Assembly (NCBI GenBank): GCA_017643365.1
Contig: JAEPNO010000016.1
Coordinates: 1-64,000 of the forward strand
DNA length: 64,000 nt
Source: Balneolaceae bacterium
GTDB lineage: Bacteria; Bacteroidota; Rhodothermia; Balneolales; Balneolaceae
Reading direction: 5' to 3'
Shown here piece by piece: positions 13,833 through 22,600 of the stretch. Position numbers and translations under genes: made by a program. Position 1 is the stretch's first letter, and each line of letters begins with the position of its first letter. The notes under the pieces are model-generated. The model searched no databases. It saw nothing but the letters and a program-made list of their open reading frames with translations, and had not been told where the DNA came from.

Positions 13833-15707
13833 ATGAAAAAACTGTTCTTATTTATTGTAGTCGGATTGATTTCATCCACTGCCTTTGCCCAACAACATTC
13901 CTATTGGCAGCAGCATGTAGACTACACCATGGTTATTGATGTTGATGTTGAAACGCATCGTTTTACCGGAACTCAAAAAATCGAGTATACCAATAACTCT
14001 CCCGACGTACTCGATCGCGTTTATTATCACTTGTATTTCAATGCATTTCAGCCGGGGAGCATGATGGATGTTCGATCCAGAACCATCAAAGATCCCGACG
14101 GACGAGTTCGTGACCGCATTCTTTATTTAGGAGATGACGATATCGGTTACCACAATATTAAGTCGCTAAAACAAGATGGCCGTGACCTTGAGTTTGAAGT
14201 AGACGGCACCATTTTAGTTGTTGAGCTGAATAAACTAATTCAACCCGGTAAAAAATCTACTTTTGAGATGGAATTCGAAAGTCAGGTTCCTGAGCAAGTT
14301 CGCCGATCGGGTAAACAAAATGCCGAAGGTGTTGAGTTTTCAATGAGCCAGTGGTATCCGAAATTAGCGGAATACGACTATCGTGGCTGGCACCCAAATC
14401 CATATATCGGACGAGAGTTTCACGGTGTTTTCGGTGATTTTGATGTGAAAATTTCCATCGATAAAGATTACGTTCTTGGTGCAACCGGCATCCTTCAAAA
14501 CCCTAATGAAGTTGGGCACGGTTATCAGGATGAAGGCAAAGAAGTTCGTTACCGCGGCGATAAAATCACTTATCATTTTAAAGCAGAAAACGTTCTCGAT
14601 TTTTTCTGGGGCGCCGATCCTGATTTTGTTCACACCACTGCACAAGTTCCTAACGGACCAAAGCTCCACTTTTTCTATCAAGCTGACGAGATCAGCCAGC
14701 AGGCATCCCCTGAAGAAAACGCTAAATACCGCGAATACTGGGAGCAACTTCCTGAGTACTTAGTTGGTGCTTTTGAGTATGCCAATGAGCATTTTGGCGA
14801 GTATCCTTATCCACAATACACGACCATTCAAGGTGGCGATGGCGGAATGGAATACCCGATGGGTACGCTGATCACCGGGGCACGCTCGCTTGGAAGTTTA
14901 GTGGGCGTAAGCGTTCACGAAATGTACCACAGTTGGTATCAGAATGTGTTAGGAACGAACGAATCGTTGTACGAGTGGATGGACGAAGGCTTTACCAGTT
15001 ATGCATCAGCCGAAACGATGGATCACTTGTTCAATCGTGGCTCAGCTTTCCCGTATTCCGGCTCTTACCGTGGGTATTTCAGCTTAGTTGAATCCGGTGT
15101 AGAAGAACCTATGAGCACCCACGCCGATCATTACAACACGAACTTTGCTTATGGTCGCGCGGCTTATAGTAAAGGCGCTGTTTATCTAGGTCAACTCGAT
15201 TACATTCTTGGCCACGACACATTCCGACGCGCTTTCAAAAAATATCATCAGGAGTGGAAACTCAAGCATCCAACCGATCTTGATTTTATTCGCCTGATGG
15301 AAAAAGAGTCGGGCATGGTGCTAGATTGGTATCACGAATACTTTGTTAACACTACCAAAACCATCGATTACGGTGTTAAAGCGGTTGTTGGCGATGCAAA
15401 CTCAACGGTAGTAGAACTTGAACGCATTGAATTAATGCCGATGCCTTTGGATGTTGTTATAGAATACACCGACGGTACTTCCGAGTTGTTTTACATCCCA
15501 TTGCGTATCATGCGCGGCGAAAAACTGGCAGAAAACGACATGAAGCGCACAATACTCGAAGACTGGCCTTGGGTAAACCCAACATACTCGTTTAAGATAC
15601 CGGTGGCGGCTCGTTCAATCTCAACCATTACTATCGATGCGAGCAATCGATTGGCCGACATCGACCAAAGCAACAACACCTTTGATGTACAAGCACTGTT
15701 TGAATAA
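13833..15707 (+). CDS. Secreted M1-family (gluzincin) metallopeptidase
   Basis: This 624-residue protein has a signal peptide (KKLFLFIVVGLISSTAFAQ). Its N-terminal beta domain resembles aminopeptidase N (HRFTGTQKIEYTNNSPDVLDRVYYHLYFN). The catalytic domain has the exopeptidase-like GGDGGMEYPMGTLITG and the zinc site HEMYHSWYQN (His362, Glu363, His366) followed by WMDEGF with the third ligand Glu385. It should cleave peptides outside the cytoplasm. It lacks a T9SS C-terminal sorting domain, so it is probably periplasmic. A strong terminator follows at 15730. Confidence 0.92.
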   Translation: MKKLFLFIVVGLISSTAFAQQHSYWQQHVDYTMVIDVDVETHRFTGTQKIEYTNNSPDVLDRVYYHLYFNAFQPGSMMDVRSRTIKDPDGRVRDRILYLGDDDIGYHNIKSLKQDGRDLEFEVDGTILVVELNKLIQPGKKSTFEMEFESQVPEQVRRSGKQNAEGVEFSMSQWYPKLAEYDYRGWHPNPYIGREFHGVFGDFDVKISIDKDYVLGATGILQNPNEVGHGYQDEGKEVRYRGDKITYHFKAENVLDFFWGADPDFVHTTAQVPNGPKLHFFYQADEISQQASPEENAKYREYWEQLPEYLVGAFEYANEHFGEYPYPQYTTIQGGDGGMEYPMGTLITGARSLGSLVGVSVHEMYHSWYQNVLGTNESLYEWMDEGFTSYASAETMDHLFNRGSAFPYSGSYRGYFSLVESGVEEPMSTHADHYNTNFAYGRAAYSKGAVYLGQLDYILGHDTFRRAFKKYHQEWKLKHPTDLDFIRLMEKESGMVLDWYHEYFVNTTKTIDYGVKAVVGDANSTVVELERIELMPMPLDVVIEYTDGTSELFYIPLRIMRGEKLAENDMKRTILEDWPWVNPTYSFKIPVAARSISTITIDASNRLADIDQSNNTFDVQALFE

Positions 15708-15729
15708 ACAGGCCTGTTAACTTTTTACA

Positions 15730-15760
15730 GGCACAAGGTTAATGCTTTGTGCCTTTTTTT
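15730..15760 (+). terminator. Rho-independent terminator after the M1 peptidase gene
   Basis: Stem GGCACAAG / CTTTGTGCC (one G-T style offset) around the loop GTTAATG is followed by seven T residues. It sits 22 bases after the stop codon. Confidence 0.9.
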
Positions 15761-15783
15761 ATGAACTCACACTAACTCAATTC

Positions 15784-16938
15784 ATGTCAACAAAAGACTA
15801 TGCTTCCTTAGCAATGGAAGCCCACAGAAAACATAGAGGAAAGATTTCGGTTGAGCCGAAATTCGAATTAAACACCAAAGATGATCTTAGCATAGCTTAC
15901 ACCCCTGGTGTAGCTGAACCTTGCAAAGTGATCGCCGAGGACCCTTCCGAAGCGTATAACTTAACTGCAAAAGGCAATTTAGTAGCCGTAGTTAGCGATG
16001 GCTCTGCCGTTCTTGGGCTAGGCAATATTGGTCCCGAAGCCAGTTTACCGATGATGGAAGGTAAGGCGGTTCTCTTTAAGAAATTCGGAAAAGTTGATGC
16101 AGTTCCCATTGTACTGAGCTCGCAAGACACCGAAGAGATCATCCGAGCAGTTGAGCTAATTGCGCCAACATTCGGTGGGATTAATCTTGAGGATATTGCT
16201 GCGCCTCGTTGTTTCGAAATTGAACGTCGCCTTAAAGAAAAGCTCGACATCCCAGTTTTTCACGATGACCAGCATGGAACGGCCATTGTTACTTTGGCAG
16301 GAATGATTAACGCTTGCAGAATCACAGGACGAGAGCTGAAAAATCTACGTGTTGTGATCAATGGCGCCGGTGCTGCCGGAGTTTCAATAGCGTATCTTTT
16401 ATTCGAAGCCGGGGTAAAAGAGGTAATGATGTGCGACAGTAAAGGCATCATCCACAAAGACCGAGATGATCTAAATCCCGTAAAAGAAGAGATTTCCAAA
16501 ATCACGAACTCGATGAACCAAACCGGAGGTTTAGCCGAAGCAGTTGCTAATGCCGATGTGTTTATCGGGGTATCAGCACCGGGCGTACTTACCAAAGAGA
16601 TGGTGGAAAGCATGCGGGATGAACCCATTATTTTTGCGATGGCGAATCCAACGCCTGAAATCATGCCGGATGAAGCTAAAGCTGCCGGAGCTCGTGTAGT
16701 TGCCACCGGGCGTTCCGATTTCCCTAATCAGATCAATAATGTGTTGGCTTTCCCGGGCTTATTCCGAGGAGCGCTTGATGCAAGAATCTCCAATCTAACC
16801 ACCAAGATGTACATCAAAGCGGCAGAAGCCATTGCAGATTGCGTGGAAGAACCGGACGAAGATCACATCATCCCGAGCCCATTTGATGAGCGCGTTCCGG
16901 GTGTGGTTGCCGATGCAATTCGTAATTACGCGGAGTAA
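15784..16938 (+). CDS. NAD(P)-dependent malic enzyme (short form)
   Basis: 384 residues from ATG 15784 (MSTKDYASLAMEAHRKHRGK); a frame to 15742 would overlap the terminator. Malic-enzyme landmarks are LSIAYTPGVAEPC, LGNIGPEASLPMMEGK, the metal-binding NLEDIAAPRCFEIE and VFHDDQHGTAIVTLAG, and a Rossmann site VVINGAGAAGVSIAYLL. It decarboxylates malate to pyruvate, feeding NAD(P)H and pyruvate pools. The C-terminal phosphotransacetylase-like domain of the long MaeB form is absent. The cofactor preference cannot be decided from the sequence. Confidence 0.93.
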   Translation: MSTKDYASLAMEAHRKHRGKISVEPKFELNTKDDLSIAYTPGVAEPCKVIAEDPSEAYNLTAKGNLVAVVSDGSAVLGLGNIGPEASLPMMEGKAVLFKKFGKVDAVPIVLSSQDTEEIIRAVELIAPTFGGINLEDIAAPRCFEIERRLKEKLDIPVFHDDQHGTAIVTLAGMINACRITGRELKNLRVVINGAGAAGVSIAYLLFEAGVKEVMMCDSKGIIHKDRDDLNPVKEEISKITNSMNQTGGLAEAVANADVFIGVSAPGVLTKEMVESMRDEPIIFAMANPTPEIMPDEAKAAGARVVATGRSDFPNQINNVLAFPGLFRGALDARISNLTTKMYIKAAEAIADCVEEPDEDHIIPSPFDERVPGVVADAIRNYAE

Positions 16939-16950
16939 GGTTTTTCGAAA

Positions 16951-16980
16951 TGTAGTGCCAATTCATGAATTGGCACTACA
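16951..16980. terminator. 30-base perfect palindrome between convergent genes
   Basis: TGTAGTGCCAATTCATGAATTGGCACTACA-type perfect self-complement over all 30 bases (two 15-base arms, no spacer). It lies 12 bases after the malic-enzyme stop and 15 before the stop of the minus-strand gene. It has no long T run, so it may be a bidirectional transcript end or a small repeat element. Confidence 0.6.
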
Positions 16981-16995
16981 TGAAATCATCAAAAA

Positions 16996-17562
16996 CTAAA
17001 ACAAGCTCGTTTGTTCTTCGTCGCGGCGTTGGGCTTGCTCGATACTCGGTGATTCGGGCGGGGGTTCGTCGGATAACATTTCGGGGAGAAATCGTTTTTC
17101 GTACATGCGCCGGGCGATACCGTGCAAAGCCTTTTCCCCTCTGGGCGTGATGCGCAAAAAGCCACTATCGTCTTCGGATAAGAAGCCGAAAGTGCGCAAA
17201 TCATTTACAATCAAATAAGCGAGTTTTTCGGTCACTCCGGCGTTCTTTTCAACAAATTCGCGATGTGGAACATCATCCTCAGCCATATAAACTTGGCCAA
17301 GCACATTCAGCTCAATATTGGTGATCGGAAAGCCTTCGCTGCCTTTAGTGAGCAGCATATCCCACGTAGATTGAGAGAAATACAAGCCAAACCACCACTT
17401 CGCTTCTTTCAGCAATTCTTGTGAGTAAGCACATGCAAAATACTGTCCGGGCGCAGCTTTTCGGGGCTCACCTCTGCTCCTAAACATACTCACCATGGTG
17501 GCTAGATCTAGCTCGTAGATGTTAGGTGGGTATTTAAAATGGAAGTCGCTACGCTTATGCAT
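16996..17562 (-). CDS. Conserved hypothetical protein with C-terminal clamp-binding-like motif
   Basis: This 188-residue protein is not one I recognise as a named family. Residues about 80-150 look like a winged-helix region (FPITNIELNVLGQVYMA, then VTEKLAYLIVNDLRTFGFL, then DSGFLRITPRGEKALHGIA). The tail is acidic and Pro-rich and ends exactly in QTSLF, which resembles the beta-clamp-binding pentapeptide Q-x-[SD]-L-F. A role beside DNA replication or repair is possible but unproven. The neighbour on the same strand upstream is not recognised; topA lies upstream across 63 bases. Confidence 0.7.
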   Translation of the reverse strand: MHKRSDFHFKYPPNIYELDLATMVSMFRSRGEPRKAAPGQYFACAYSQELLKEAKWWFGLYFSQSTWDMLLTKGSEGFPITNIELNVLGQVYMAEDDVPHREFVEKNAGVTEKLAYLIVNDLRTFGFLSEDDSGFLRITPRGEKALHGIARRMYEKRFLPEMLSDEPPPESPSIEQAQRRDEEQTSLF

Positions 17563-17625
17563 GATTTATGGTATAAAAATCGTGAGTCGTTCGCTAAAAT
17601 ACTTCCTAGAAACGAGGCAAACAAC

Positions 17626-20166
17626 CTAGCCTTTTTCGGCAATCAACTTAACGGCATCGTCGAGAGTAAACTTCTCCGGTTCAGTGCCTTTAGGCAAACC
17701 GATGTTTTTCTTCCCATGCTTGATGTATGGACCATATCGGCCATCCATCACCTTAATTGCCTGCTCAGTTTCAGGATGTTTCCCCAAGTCTTTCAACTCA
17801 GAACTTTTGCGTGGGGCCGCTTTCATCGCCAGCAATTCTACCGCACGATCCAGTTCAATCGAAAGTACATCATCTCCTTTTGGGATAGATTTGAATTTCC
17901 CATCATGAACCACAAACGGACCAAAACGACCAACACCGGCTTTCACTACTTTTCCATCGCTTGGATGCTCGCCCAGCGTTCTTGGCAATTCGAGTAATTT
18001 GAGGGCGAGATCGAAATCAACATCCTCCGGAGTCATGCCTTTCAGCAAAGAAACACGCTTTGGCTTTTTATTCTCTTCGGTAACTTCGCCCAATTGAACA
18101 TACGGTCCGTATCTACCACTCAACATAAATACCGGCAAGCCTTCTTCAGGATGAATACCTAACGGCTTGTCTTGTTCTTCAGAAAGCTTGATAAGTTCTT
18201 CCAGCTTTTCTGGGGTGATGTCGCTCGGATCCATATCCTGAGGCAGCGAAGTTGAAACTTCCTCATCGCCTTTTTTCATTTTAGCGTAAGGCCCAAAACG
18301 TCCAACCGCAACGGTAATACCTTCTAACCCTTCCAAAGGCAAATCCAATAATTTGGCTTTCTGCGGATCAATTTTGTCTTCCTGTCTTTCTACTTTGGCT
18401 TTTAATCCATTTTCGCCTTTGTAGTAGTCGTCTAAATATTTTACCGGATCTTCGGTGCCATTAGCTACGCCATCCAGTTTATCTTCCAGGTTTGAAGTAA
18501 AATCGCTATCCACTAAATCCGGAAAATGCTCTTCAAGCAATGCGGTTACAGCAAAAGCCGTAAAAGTTGGAACGAGCGCTTTGCCTTCAGCTCGGCAGTA
18601 GTTTCTTGATTGGATAGTGGAAATAACCGCCGCATAGGTTGATGGACGACCCACACCACTTTGCTCTAGTGCTTTCACTAAAGTGGCTTCGGTGTAGCGT
18701 GCAGGGGGTTTAGTTTCGTGCGAGCTAAAATTCAGATCCTGCAAATCAGTAGTATCGCCTTTGGACATTGCAGGTAAAAACTTCTCCTGATTTTCGAGCG
18801 CCGCTTCGGTATCGTCACTGCCTTCAACATAGGCTCTGAAAAATCCCGCAAAGAGTATCTTCTTACCACTTGATCGGAAATCAGCCGAAGTACCATTGTT
18901 CTTTGCAGTGATGGTAACGTTAGTAAACTCGAGTTCAGCTTCCGCCATTTGTGTGGCGATGGTACGCTTCCAGATTAAATCATACAGCTTAAACTCACGA
19001 TCTTTTAATCCGGATTTTTCAGGAACAATAAACTTTGAACCGGATGGACGTATCGCTTCGTGCGCTTCTTGTGCCGACTTTCCTTTGGTGTTGTAATTCC
19101 GAACGCGTTCGAACAAATAATCTTCGCCGTACATTTTAACGATGCCATCGCGAGCTGCATCAATTGCCTGACCTGATAATCGGGTTGAATCGGTACGCAT
19201 GTACGTGATAAATCCTTTTTCGTACAGCTTTTGCGCAACACTCATGGTATCGCGGGCACTCATTCCAAACTTACGGTTCGCTTCCTGTTGCAGGGTAGAA
19301 GTAATAAACGGAGGCGCTGGGTTTCTCTTTTGCGTGCTTACATCTACACTGGTAACCGACCATTCAGCCTGCTTTAAATCTTTCACCAAGCTACCGGCCG
19401 CATCTTCATCCAGCAGAACTACTGAATCCGGTTTTTTGAGCTTTCCGGTATTTTCATCAAAATCTTTACCGCTTGCTACACGCTTACTGTTTATATGGCT
19501 CAAATCAGCCTTAAACTCGTCGTTCTCGCCGATTTTTTGCAGAACTGCTTGTAAATCGTAGTACGTACCGCTTTTAAACTTCATGCGTTCACGTTCGCGC
19601 TCAACCAAAAAATTAACCGCCACCGATTGTACACGTCCGGCTGATAAACCCGGGGAAATCTTCTTCCACAAAAGCGGCGAAACGGTGTAGCCGGCTAAAC
19701 GATCCAAAATTCGTCGCGTTTCTTGCGCATGCACCAAATTCATGTCGATGTCGCGCGTATTCTCCAAGGCATTTTGTACGGCCTCTTTGGTAATCTCGCG
19801 GAAAACCATTCGCTTTACAGGCACTTTCGGCTTTAGCACTTCCAACAAATGCCACGAAATCGCCTCTCCTTCACGATCCTCATCCGTTGCGAGAATCAAC
19901 TCATCCACTTCCTTCAATTTCTTCTTTAATCGAGATACGATCTTCTTTTTATCCGGCGGAGTTACATAGATGGCGTAATATCGATCATCGGGATTGATGC
20001 CCAATGTTGCCCACGATTCCTTTTTATATTTGGCCGGAATATTTTTAGCTGAAGCCGGTAAATCTCGTATGTGTCCCATCGACGAATCTACCTCATACCC
20101 TTTTGGTAGGTATTTTGAAATGGTTTTAGTCTTTGTGGGAGACTCTACTATAACGAGACTTTTCAT
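17626..20166 (-). CDS. topA: DNA topoisomerase I (type IA)
   Basis: About 846 residues from ATG 20166 (MKSLVIVESPTKTKTIS); a TTG two codons upstream is less likely. The Toprim domain has VIVESPTKTKT and ATDEDREGEAISWHL, and the active-site Tyr lies in FITYMRTDSTRLS. SAGRVQSVAVNFLVERERER and GVGRPSTYAAVISTIQSRNY are further type IA blocks. The C-terminus has four repeated Topo_C modules (VGRFGPYAKMK, SGRYGPYVQLG, VGRFGPFVVHD, DGRYGPYIKHG) without Cys zinc fingers. It relaxes negative supercoils. The peroxiredoxin gene lies 13 bases upstream on the same strand. Confidence 0.96.
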   Translation of the reverse strand: MKSLVIVESPTKTKTISKYLPKGYEVDSSMGHIRDLPASAKNIPAKYKKESWATLGINPDDRYYAIYVTPPDKKKIVSRLKKKLKEVDELILATDEDREGEAISWHLLEVLKPKVPVKRMVFREITKEAVQNALENTRDIDMNLVHAQETRRILDRLAGYTVSPLLWKKISPGLSAGRVQSVAVNFLVERERERMKFKSGTYYDLQAVLQKIGENDEFKADLSHINSKRVASGKDFDENTGKLKKPDSVVLLDEDAAGSLVKDLKQAEWSVTSVDVSTQKRNPAPPFITSTLQQEANRKFGMSARDTMSVAQKLYEKGFITYMRTDSTRLSGQAIDAARDGIVKMYGEDYLFERVRNYNTKGKSAQEAHEAIRPSGSKFIVPEKSGLKDREFKLYDLIWKRTIATQMAEAELEFTNVTITAKNNGTSADFRSSGKKILFAGFFRAYVEGSDDTEAALENQEKFLPAMSKGDTTDLQDLNFSSHETKPPARYTEATLVKALEQSGVGRPSTYAAVISTIQSRNYCRAEGKALVPTFTAFAVTALLEEHFPDLVDSDFTSNLEDKLDGVANGTEDPVKYLDDYYKGENGLKAKVERQEDKIDPQKAKLLDLPLEGLEGITVAVGRFGPYAKMKKGDEEVSTSLPQDMDPSDITPEKLEELIKLSEEQDKPLGIHPEEGLPVFMLSGRYGPYVQLGEVTEENKKPKRVSLLKGMTPEDVDFDLALKLLELPRTLGEHPSDGKVVKAGVGRFGPFVVHDGKFKSIPKGDDVLSIELDRAVELLAMKAAPRKSSELKDLGKHPETEQAIKVMDGRYGPYIKHGKKNIGLPKGTEPEKFTLDDAVKLIAEKG

Positions 20167-20179
20167 GAGCAAACAAGGT

Positions 20180-20680
20180 TTATTTCAATGAGCCAATCAG
20201 CTCTTTAAGTTCCTCAGCGTGCGCTTTAGGATTGATTTTTTCGATGACCGCCAAAATAGTACCATCTGTATCAATAACAAAGGCAGAACGTGACGGACCT
20301 GTAAAGGTTTTTCCATACATCTTTTTTTCGACGATGGAATCTGTTGCCGATGCAAATTTGAAATCAGGGTCGGAGGCTATCTTATAGCTGATGTCGTGCT
20401 TGGCAATATAGCGTTTATGCGAGCCGCATGTATCCTTACTAATAGTTAATAAATTATAACCTGCCTTGTCAAACCAAGCAGCATGTTCGGCCAGCGACAC
20501 ATTTTGCTTATCACAACTGGATGTATTGTTCTTCATATATACCGAAACCACCGTTGGGCGATCCAATATTTCGCTGAATTTCATGGTTTTTTCTTCTTCA
20601 CCATGAACCACATCTAATGTGAAATCGGTATTCATGGTCGTGCCTGTCTCAATCATAGTCTTTTTCTTTTTTGATGTCAT
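20180..20680 (-). CDS. Thiol peroxidase of the BCP/AhpC-TSA group
   Basis: About 166 residues from ATG 20680 (MTSKKKKT); in-frame ATG codons on both sides (20698 upstream, 20656 and 20635 downstream) leave the start uncertain. The thioredoxin-fold peroxiredoxin core shows VVSVYMKNNTSSCDKQNVS with the likely peroxidatic Cys in SSC, then LTISKDTCGSHKRYIAKH, YKIASDPD and RSAFVIDTDGTILAVIEKINPKAHAEEL, typical of bacterioferritin comigratory protein. The canonical resolving Cys five residues after the peroxidatic one is replaced (CDKQNV); another Cys is present in KDTCGSH. It is probably a cytoplasmic peroxide reductase, adjacent to an OsmC-type gene. Confidence 0.87.
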   Translation of the reverse strand: MTSKKKKTMIETGTTMNTDFTLDVVHGEEEKTMKFSEILDRPTVVSVYMKNNTSSCDKQNVSLAEHAAWFDKAGYNLLTISKDTCGSHKRYIAKHDISYKIASDPDFKFASATDSIVEKKMYGKTFTGPSRSAFVIDTDGTILAVIEKINPKAHAEELKELIGSLK

Positions 20681-20763
20681 CGGAACAAAGCTAAACACCT
20701 TTATTGCGTCTGAACATCCAATTATTTTCGTTCAGCTCGTCTGCACTGCTCTAGATGACGTTC

Positions 20764-21240
20764 TTAATTTTCTTGAACTTTAACGGTTGATGAATGCTTT
20801 ACCGGAAAATTACAGGAGTTTGCGATAAAGCACATCTTATTCGCTCTGGAATGAATTGAATCGACTTTAGAAACCATTCGTTCCTCTGCAACCGTGACTA
20901 CCGGATGTAAAGTTGCCTCGATAAATTTACCGCTACCGTTGGCAGATTCCTCCATCACTCCTGTGGCTTCATCCTGATAATCAACCACAACCACTCCCTC
21001 AACCGTGCATAAGTGCAAAAACCACAACATATGGCACGATGAAAGTGAAGACAAAAATAATTCTTCGGGGTTATGGCGCGCTGGATCTCCACGAAAGGCG
21101 GGATCAGAAGAGGCTTTAATAATGGTTTTGGTGCCGACCTCGATTTCATGATCTCGCGAAAAATGGGTATAACCGGAGGTTCCCGTTCCTGTGTTGCCCG
21201 TCCACGTTATTTTAGTTGTGTAGTGATGTGTTTTTGGCAT
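20764..21240 (-). CDS. OsmC/Ohr-family organic hydroperoxide protein
   Basis: 158 residues from ATG 21240 (MPKTHHYTTKITWTGN); the longer frame to 21291 lacks support. OsmC features are RHNPEELFLSSLSSCHMLWFLHLC, with the reactive Cys in SSCHM, and a second Cys late in CFIANSCNFPVKH. The family detoxifies organic hydroperoxides, usually with lipoyl or thiol reductants. It neighbours a peroxiredoxin gene on the same strand, suggesting a small oxidative-stress block. The exact substrate is not known. Confidence 0.88.
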   Translation of the reverse strand: MPKTHHYTTKITWTGNTGTGTSGYTHFSRDHEIEVGTKTIIKASSDPAFRGDPARHNPEELFLSSLSSCHMLWFLHLCTVEGVVVVDYQDEATGVMEESANGSGKFIEATLHPVVTVAEERMVSKVDSIHSRANKMCFIANSCNFPVKHSSTVKVQEN

Positions 21241-21326
21241 GTGATAATCGTTTTTAATGAAGCTACGAAAAAGCACTAGAATTTTTGCCAAATCTCAAGT
21301 ACAATGAGTGAACAAATCCAATCGAT

Positions 21327-21635
21327 ATGAATCCTGATAAACGTGTATTCGAATTGATGAAACAATATGGTGGCGATAATTCTACCTCGCGACCGGTTCA
21401 TTTTTACTTCTACTTTCCGGAGGAAGAATCTGCAATTGAGATGGGCGAGCGTTTAAAGAATATGAACTTCGAAATAGAAGTTTCGCCGGCAGCTTTAGGA
21501 GATAAATGGCTTTGTTTCGCCACCCGAACTATGGTCCCGGATTCTGACATCATTGAAGGATTACGAGCTGTCTTCACAAACATGTGCATCAAATTAGATG
21601 GCGAATACGATGGCTGGGAAACTGAATTAATCTGA
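21327..21635 (+). CDS. RraB-like regulator of RNase E family
   Basis: This 102-residue acidic protein has RraB-like features: HFYFYFPEEESAIEMGERL, then a central NFEIEVSPAALGDKWLCFA and ends in LDGEYDGWETELI, matching the conserved YDGWGT ending of RraB. RraB proteins bind and inhibit RNase E in Gammaproteobacteria; the target in this lineage is unproven. It is transcribed divergently from the osmC-like gene and is followed after 4 bases by a small hypothetical gene. Confidence 0.75.
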   Translation: MNPDKRVFELMKQYGGDNSTSRPVHFYFYFPEEESAIEMGERLKNMNFEIEVSPAALGDKWLCFATRTMVPDSDIIEGLRAVFTNMCIKLDGEYDGWETELI

Positions 21636-21639
21636 CGCA

Positions 21640-21864
21640 ATGAAAGACCTCTCGAAATACACGTACATCGAACTCTATGACATGCTCCATCATGTAAACG
21701 AATTCAAATATCCTGAGAAGATTAAGGCATTGCAGGCAGAAATCGAACATCGAAAAGAAATTGGGGAAGTACCCACCGAGCTAGTCCCAAAACCGGATTG
21801 GAGCGCTTTTCGGTTTCGAAAAAAGAAAGAAACAGAAATTAATCCGACACACCCCACTTTGTAA
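21640..21864 (+). CDS. Small hypothetical protein
   Basis: This 74-residue protein starts 4 bases after the RraB-like gene and is likely cotranscribed. It contains a helical YIELYDMLHHVNEFKYPEKIKAL segment ending with LQAEIEHRK, similar in pattern to short YP-containing helical motifs found in scattered bacterial proteins. The rest is a Lys-rich linker. Its last codons (NPTHPTL) run into a repeat region, so the original C-terminus may have been altered by repeat insertion. Function unknown. Confidence 0.6.
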   Translation: MKDLSKYTYIELYDMLHHVNEFKYPEKIKALQAEIEHRKEIGEVPTELVPKPDWSAFRFRKKKETEINPTHPTL

Positions 21865-21962
21865 CTTAGATACTTTGTAACTCTGCAACTCTACCCCGGC
21901 TCCCGAGCCTGTCGAGGGATGCCACTTTGTAACTCTGTAACTTAGTCGCTTTGTAACCCGAT
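21851..21962. repeat. Intergenic repeat sharing units with dnaX
   Basis: It contains several copies of a CTTTGTAAC(T)C unit (around 21857, 21872, 21923, 21949) and, at 21896-21919, a CCGGCTCCCGAGCCTGTCGA-type core. Both are found, inverted, inside the dnaX linker (11459-11493 and 11777-11800). It sits between convergent small-gene and NUDIX coding regions. Confidence 0.85.
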
Positions 21963-21972
21963 TACTCTATTC

Positions 21973-22542
21973 CTAACCAACACCTTCAATCAACAAGTAC
22001 TTCGCGATTGCCGCTACCACCAGCGAATGATCGACCTCACCCGTTTTCACCAAATCCAGAAAGTCTGCTAACGGTAGCACATGCACGTTGATGCGTTCGT
22101 TGCCATCGAGTTGCTGCTCTGCTGTTTTGATGCAGTTTTTTGCAAGATACGTGTGCGTATGATTGGTTTGCATCGCCGGATTTGAACTCACTTTCCCGAG
22201 TGAACTCCATTCTTCCGAGGAATACCCCGTTTCTTCGAGTAATTCTCTTTTTGAGGATTCAAACGGCGATTCGCCCGGGTCGCAAACACCTCCCGGAAGC
22301 TCCAAAGTCAGCACTTCGGTTCCGTATCGATATTGCTCAACCAGTACGATCTTGTTATCTGGAGTAAGAGCAATCACGTTAATCCAATCGGGTGCATCAA
22401 GAATCGAAAAAGTGGCTGCATGATTTTCCGATTCAATCCGCATATCACGCTTTAACACCTTGAAGATATTCGTCGTATATTCCACGTGCTCATCCGTGGT
22501 AACCCATGGTTCAATGTTATAAGGAAATTTCTTTGTACTCAT
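21973..22542 (-). CDS. NUDIX hydrolase (ADP-ribose pyrophosphatase type)
   Basis: This 189-residue protein has a complete Nudix box: GGVCDPGESPFESSKRELLE followed by ETGY, that is G-x5-E-x7-R-E-x2-E-E-x-G. Upstream text VLVEQYRYGTEVLTLELP and downstream NPAMQTNHTHTYLA fit the ADP-ribose pyrophosphatase subgroup. It would hydrolyse nucleoside-diphosphate sugars such as ADP-ribose. Its product clears ADP-ribose, and the next gene downstream across a divergent gap acts on AMP, so both concern adenine nucleotide turnover. Confidence 0.88.
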   Translation of the reverse strand: MSTKKFPYNIEPWVTTDEHVEYTTNIFKVLKRDMRIESENHAATFSILDAPDWINVIALTPDNKIVLVEQYRYGTEVLTLELPGGVCDPGESPFESSKRELLEETGYSSEEWSSLGKVSSNPAMQTNHTHTYLAKNCIKTAEQQLDGNERINVHVLPLADFLDLVKTGEVDHSLVVAAIAKYLLIEGVG

Positions 22543-22600
22543 AGTAAATTATTAACCATCATCGCGCAGAGTTTTGCCATTCATTTTGGATGTGTGAATT

